Of a stretch of 64,000 nucleotides of DNA, positions 59,379 to 64,000 are shown piece after piece. Location: positions 13,001,944 through 13,065,943 of the forward strand of contig CM037848.1 in the NCBI GenBank assembly GCA_021234535.1, in the 5' to 3' direction. This DNA is from Stichopus chloronotus. Taxonomy: Eukaryota; Echinodermata; Holothuroidea; Aspidochirotida; Stichopodidae. The notes beneath the pieces are model-generated. The model made no database searches and was not told where the DNA came from. It was given only the letters and a program-made list of their open reading frames with translations. Position 1 is the stretch's first letter; each line of letters begins with the position of its first letter. Made by a program: the position numbers and the translations under genes.

Positions 59379-60602
59379 GTGACAAAATACGTTTCTCCAT
59401 TTAAGAATCCGTAAATTGTCACTGAAATATTTCTTGTGTAAATACAATAGAGATAATAGGGATAATAAATACAGAGACGACTTGTATGGGTACATCCTTC
59501 AAAGGGGGGGGGGGGGGGTGATACCCGTTGCCAATTACATCATAACTAACACAAGATCAAGATGAGAAGATTGTCTAAGCGGAGCTCCCTCTATCTGTGG
59601 GAGTGCCCCCCCCCCCCCACCAGAAAGTGTTTGACTAAAAATACTCCCTGGACCTATAGCAGACCGTCGGAAATCGGATTCCCGGGCTCCGCGGGCGTCT
59701 TTCGTCCCTGCCATATGCGGCTACCGATGTAATAACCTCTCAGTGTAATCTGACAATGATTAACTGTGGCAAAAAGGGCCGAGTCATCTCTCACATAGTC
59801 TGAAGGACGTGATATTCTTTCCTCTTTTTGAATAGTGTTTTGGTCATACGTTCTTGTGCTCTCAAAATAATGACTGAAGGCATAAAAAGTAATCAAATTC
59901 TTTTCTTTTCTTTTTCTCTCTCTGCGATGAAATTGTTTTGCTTTTGTGGAACATACAGTGTAGATCTACTGTTTGATGTATATGGTTTAGCATTGCTAGA
60001 GAGGATCAATCACAACTTTGAATTATCTTCTCTGGACAAAGGGTTCTAGGATGGTATCACGAAAATCACACATGTGAGCAAATGACGAGCCTTACCCGCA
60101 GTAGTTTCCTTGAAATCAGGTTCACTTAAAACTGACAATCATAATCGAAACAAAGAGAATTTTGCTGTAGCTAATTGAGAATGTTTTTGTCTTAATTATC
60201 TGTAATCAGACACGAATTTTATTGTTAGCCAGACAATCAAAGAAAAGGTGTTACGGAGAAGAAAGAAAAGTAAAGCAGAATGTACGTTTGACTACTGCGC
60301 CTGCAGTACATACATGAAATACTTGTTTAGAACACGCATACAGCGGGTTACAGTGACAAGGCAACCTTGACGTTACAAATTTTAGGTTTAGTTTAACACC
60401 CATACGCAGGCTTGGAGCCTTGTATTCACAAGTGCACAGAAGCAATTCTTTTTATTGAAGGACCAATTTTGTAAGGCTTGTTGTCCATTGTTACGTTAGG
60501 CTTCTGCAGGGCGATGGTCCTTTTGTTTACTTTCCACAATGCAGTATGCTTACGTCACAGTAACGCTTTAAAGAATTTCATTCATTTTTTTATATTTCAA
60601 GA

Positions 60603-60735
60603 TGTTTATCTAGTTCCTTGGCAAACAATAGGCAAGACGTTATTGTTGAATAAGTCTTGCTTCAATGGACAAGGACCTTCTGAACAGAAAAAATTTTGTC
60701 AACCGTCTGAAGTAGTCTATGTAACGATGTCTTAG
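60603..60735 (+). CDS. Candidate terminal exon, unknown product
   Basis: After tatatttcaag at about 60602 the open frame reads VYLVPWQTIGKTLLLNKSCF then NGQGPSEQKKFCQPSEVVYV and stops at 60733-60735. It has a plausible acceptor and mixed amino-acid composition but no family match I can name. Confidence 0.2.
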
Positions 60736-61558
60736 TCTGGAGACTATGGACTTCTTCTCATGCGGCTATTAAGAAAGAAGAGATCGTTACTGTGATGCTT
60801 TCCATGAGGACAAGGAGGAAACAAAAATCACAAAAAGGGGACAAGACTCCTGATAACTGTTCCCTAAGTTAGACGGAAGGAGATCAGTGTATCAAAGATC
60901 AAACAGAAGCAAAATTAAATTCGGATGGTACTAACATCGTGTTTCGGTAGATGTTTTTTAATGAAACGCAATAATCGGCTGATTGCCATGACGACGTCAA
61001 CGAATCTGAACGGTCTATGTGAGTCAGGATAAATGTAGGACATGAGAAACTACTTTCAAGCAATACATATCAGATTTATTCAAAGCGATGAATGTGATTT
61101 TTAATATTTTTGTTACGTCACCTGAGATCCCCTTAATGGCTGTATGTAGTCGTCCGTTGAATACATTCAGGCGTCATGGTTGGGAAATACGGAAAGTGTG
61201 ACTGTAATTACCAGCGTCTACACAAGAGTAAGCGCTGAGGATCTAAATAGGGTCTAAATGATTGCATTGAAATGGGTAAGTCAGTTGGGAATGATTTCAT
61301 TCCAATAAATGAGTAATTTTTATTTATGACTTACATAATTGTCCCATCTGCTTTGAGTAATGTTTAGACTACCGAACTGGCGACTATTCGATGGGTAATA
61401 GCGTCAGATGGCCATTGTGTTGAAGATCTGCATAATGTTTTAGATGGGAAAGTGCCCCGATAATGTGCCGTATAGTTTGCAGATCCTATTCGAAAAATGG
61501 CATCACTGAAAAGTAGGCTGAGCAGTCTACTTAAGCTCGACAATTTGGTCAAAAGTAT

Positions 61559-61646
61559 ATGTATATAAATATACATATATATATACATATATATATACAT
61601 ATATATATACATATATATATACATATATATATACATATATATATAT
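61559..61646. repeat. (ATATACATAT)n microsatellite
   Basis: A 10-bp unit of the form acatatatat repeats about eight times. The apparent MYIY/YIYV proteins across it on the minus strand are repeat artefacts. Confidence 0.95.
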
Positions 61647-63101
61647 GTATGTATCTGGCAAAGGCCCTAAGCATATCAATATTCTATTCGTTGGGGATAC
61701 ACTGATAACGTGGGACGGTACGCTTACCAAAAAAAAAAAAAAAAATGGACAGCTACAGAAGTAACGTTGTTCGGCAACTACATCAAAAGATAGATCTTCC
61801 CTGCCAAATATAAAGCCGACTACGTAAGGCCACATAATTTCACCTAAGATACAAGGCAATACAAATATAAATGTAAAAACCACCTATTCTAGTAAGCACA
61901 TCAAATACAGATAAGAACAAGTTTATAAACCTGCACTAACAATAAAAATAATGATTACTGTAGTCAGTTGTTCCGTTTAGCTCATTTTGCCCCGAACATT
62001 CCACTGTTACAAGAGAATGAGGAGTATAAAACAGCAACCACGTTTCGCTCCTGTTTACACGTTTTCCTTGCAACTATCTCTCGACATGTAAACTCTGGAA
62101 ACAAACTGTCGTCACGTTGACTTTTGAAATGAGTGAAAATGAAAGTCGTATTGAAAAATAATAGTGACTAGATGTCCAGCTATCGACATTGTGTAATCAC
62201 ATCTTGGAAGAATGGGATATTTTGAACCACGGGAAAATGAACTCGGCGAAGATAATTTTTTGCAGGGTATACTTCTAAATTCTTGACACTCATAGGAAAA
62301 AAATACTGAAAAGAAACTTTCCAATGTAGACATGATGACAAATGTAACTTATTTTTGTAACTATATATTTATGTTACGTCACACAATCACCGATTCAATG
62401 TTGGAGGAAGTGGTTCCTTTAAGTTCACACTTGAAGAAAGAAAAGAAGTGACGCAGCCTCTCTTAGAAAGCTCTAAGTGCAACATATGTAGTAACTCTTC
62501 TACACAGAGTTTGTAAATCGAGACCAAGGAATGATTATGATTGACTACAATATACATTGTGCATGAACTAACGAAATAACAATGATAATAACGAGAAAAA
62601 TCATAACGAGACATAACTAACTAGATAATAATGGTAACATACTCTTTTAAAGTCCTAGAACTCCTGAAAGGGTTATCTGCTTAAGAAGCACTAAAGGTTT
62701 AATGACGGTTGATGTGATGTGGTGTTACAGTAACTACGGTTTGGCATCACTCTGCATGTAAGTTGTTCCATACATGGAATGCAATGTTGCTAAATAGAAG
62801 ACATATCAAAAAAGCTTCACTCCTTGATAAAACGTTAGCTACACCAAAACTCTTTTGCAAAGTAGCTCTACGTGAAAAAAAAAAATCAAAGGTGGTGTAG
62901 CAGAAACCTTAACCTACTTACGGCGCAATATAAAAGTGTAGTTGGTAGCACTGTGTCGCAGCTGTTGCAGTCTTTGGGTGTTCTACCAAAATTATTATCC
63001 CCTGCGTCACGTTCCCTTGTCTAAATACAAGTTTTGTCGTCAGGTATAATTTTCTAGCGACATATATTTTGCTCAACATGTTTCTCTCGTTTTTATTCTA
63101 G

Positions 63102-63113
63102 TGCTCATCCATC
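63102..63113 (+). other. 5' UTR tail of the fucosyltransferase coding exon
   Basis: A good acceptor (tctcgtttttattctag) ends at 63101, twelve bases before the ATG. The coding exon was therefore probably joined to an upstream non-coding exon, which I could not locate. Confidence 0.55.
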
Positions 63114-64000
63114 ATGGCGTATCTTCGATTTTTCCCCCTGTTCGGCTTTGTCGTGATAGCTGTAATTGCAGGCTTGGTCATTTGGGAGAATGTTATGTCC
63201 TCATATCAACCAGTAAGGTATAGACCGGTTGTTCAATTTTCACTGAGACGAAGTCTTTTAGCTCATAATCGTTCCCATTTCACTGATTCAGACGAGAGGG
63301 GACTATCTCCCGTTGTCATGGAAACAAGGACCCCAAGTTCTCATTCGGTCGCGATAAAAAAATCCTCCATCATCAGTAGACGAGACTATAAACAAAATCA
63401 CGTAAATGTTGCCTTCTTCGAGGGATTTCGTAGAGTATGGTTATATAAACAAATATTCCAGCCGTCGTTGTCAAAGGAAGTTTGCAACTGCTCAACAAAT
63501 TACTACGTCACAAAGAAACTCATATCAAAGGCAAAGGACATTAAAAACTATGACCTCGTTGTCTTCGTGCAAGACGTTTCCAGTAAAAGAAAATCAGCAA
63601 AAGGATGGAGCGCTCTGACCAAAGCAAGATACCAGTTTAATCCCAAACAGCAATGGATATATGCCACCCGCGAATGCGTTCGACGGATAATTCCAAAATT
63701 TCCGCCCAAAGGATATACTTCGTCTGTTTACAATATGTCGGTTACTTATCATTCTAACTCGACAATAACAATCCCATACGGGTATTTCGTCGGTAGTGAA
63801 TCATTTCAACATGTTAAGAAAAACTGGGCAAGTGAGAAAACCCATCTGGTAGCTTGGATGTCCAGCGCACCGACCGAGCGACTTCGCACGTGGAGAAGGG
63901 CAGATTTGGTTCAGCATCTTGGAACGTACATCGACATTCATAGCTACGGTTGGTCGAGGGAACGGCATTGCCCGTCGGCGACTGAAAGTTGTGAATCGAT
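63114..64000 (+). CDS. Alpha-1,3-fucosyltransferase-like (GT10), 5' part
   Basis: The frame is open for 295 codons to the window end, so the C-terminal part is missing. Family knowledge: GT10 enzymes transfer fucose from GDP-fucose to GlcNAc or Glc residues of glycans in the Golgi. Visible features: a type II signal anchor at residues ~6-24 (short basic start, then LFGFVVIAVIAGLVIW), a stem to ~residue 95, then QQWIYATRECV near 179-189 at the place of the usual W-x-x-x-E-S-P segment. Next is YNMSVTYHSNSTITIPYGYF (206-225), the strong family hallmark, and THLVAWMSSAPTERLRTWRR (243-262) with YIDIHSYG (272-279). Possible N-glycosylation sites are NCS, NMS and NST. The gene appears intact and single-exon so far. 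It is unrelated in function to the receptor copies. The exact linkage made cannot be told from sequence. Confidence 0.9.
   Translation, partial: MAYLRFFPLFGFVVIAVIAGLVIWENVMSSYQPVRYRPVVQFSLRRSLLAHNRSHFTDSDERGLSPVVMETRTPSSHSVAIKKSSIISRRDYKQNHVNVAFFEGFRRVWLYKQIFQPSLSKEVCNCSTNYYVTKKLISKAKDIKNYDLVVFVQDVSSKRKSAKGWSALTKARYQFNPKQQWIYATRECVRRIIPKFPPKGYTSSVYNMSVTYHSNSTITIPYGYFVGSESFQHVKKNWASEKTHLVAWMSSAPTERLRTWRRADLVQHLGTYIDIHSYGWSRERHCPSATESCES

Larger units (their letters stand above)
56307..63101. other. Gap between the hAT element and the fucosyltransferase
   Basis: No kinase, transmembrane exon or known family was recognised in these 6.8 kb. It holds several poly-C/poly-G runs, a GT tract at 57889-57932, an aatc/agtc run near 58746-58775, two weak candidate exons (59233, 60603) and an ATATACATAT-type microsatellite at 61559-61646. 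Confidence 0.5.

Overview
This is intron-rich, AT-rich animal DNA with many microsatellites and dispersed repeats. The coding exons encode ErbB/EGFR-type ectodomains and a GT10 fucosyltransferase. Together with the repeat style this suggests a marine invertebrate deuterostome, perhaps an echinoderm such as a sea cucumber. The organism is an inference; no sequence search was possible.

Most of the window is a head-to-tail tandem duplication of one gene. Copy A runs from about 3,207 to 29,086 and copy B from about 31,331 to 54,775, both on the + strand. I could assemble 15 coding exons for each from splice sites, phases and A/B similarity. The order is signal peptide (exon 1), receptor L domain 1 (exons 2-3), furin-like cysteine-rich domain II (exons 4-7), receptor L domain 2 (exons 8-10) and cysteine-rich domain IV (exons 11-15). 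This is the extracellular half of an ErbB receptor. No tyrosine kinase exon was seen after either copy. Exons 1-11 correspond one to one with the same phases. Exons 12-15 do not: the two copies encode domain IV with different intron positions, and copy A lacks a 213-bp in-frame block in exon 15.

Both copies carry single-base insertions relative to the family reading frame (A: exons 2, 3 and 12; B: exon 2 twice). Copy B also has an A in place of the first G of the exon 1 splice donor. I saw no premature stop caused by substitution. Uncorrected long-read indels are therefore at least as likely as pseudogenes, and the sequence alone cannot decide.

Introns hold most of the rest: a ~70-bp satellite, a compound (TA)n/(CGCT)n/(CT)n microsatellite just before exon A10, a repeat array carrying nuclear-receptor-like direct repeats, a family of CCCATCTGGG-like repeats, a decayed Gag-like retroelement piece in B intron 7, and a homogeneous 26-bp minisatellite in B intron 14. 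The 8.3-kb gap after copy B contains a 770-bp hAT-type element with terminal inverted repeats and a perfect 8-bp target duplication, plus two weak candidate exons. The window ends inside a separate gene, the 5' coding part (295 codons) of an alpha-1,3-fucosyltransferase-like type II membrane protein starting at 63,114.
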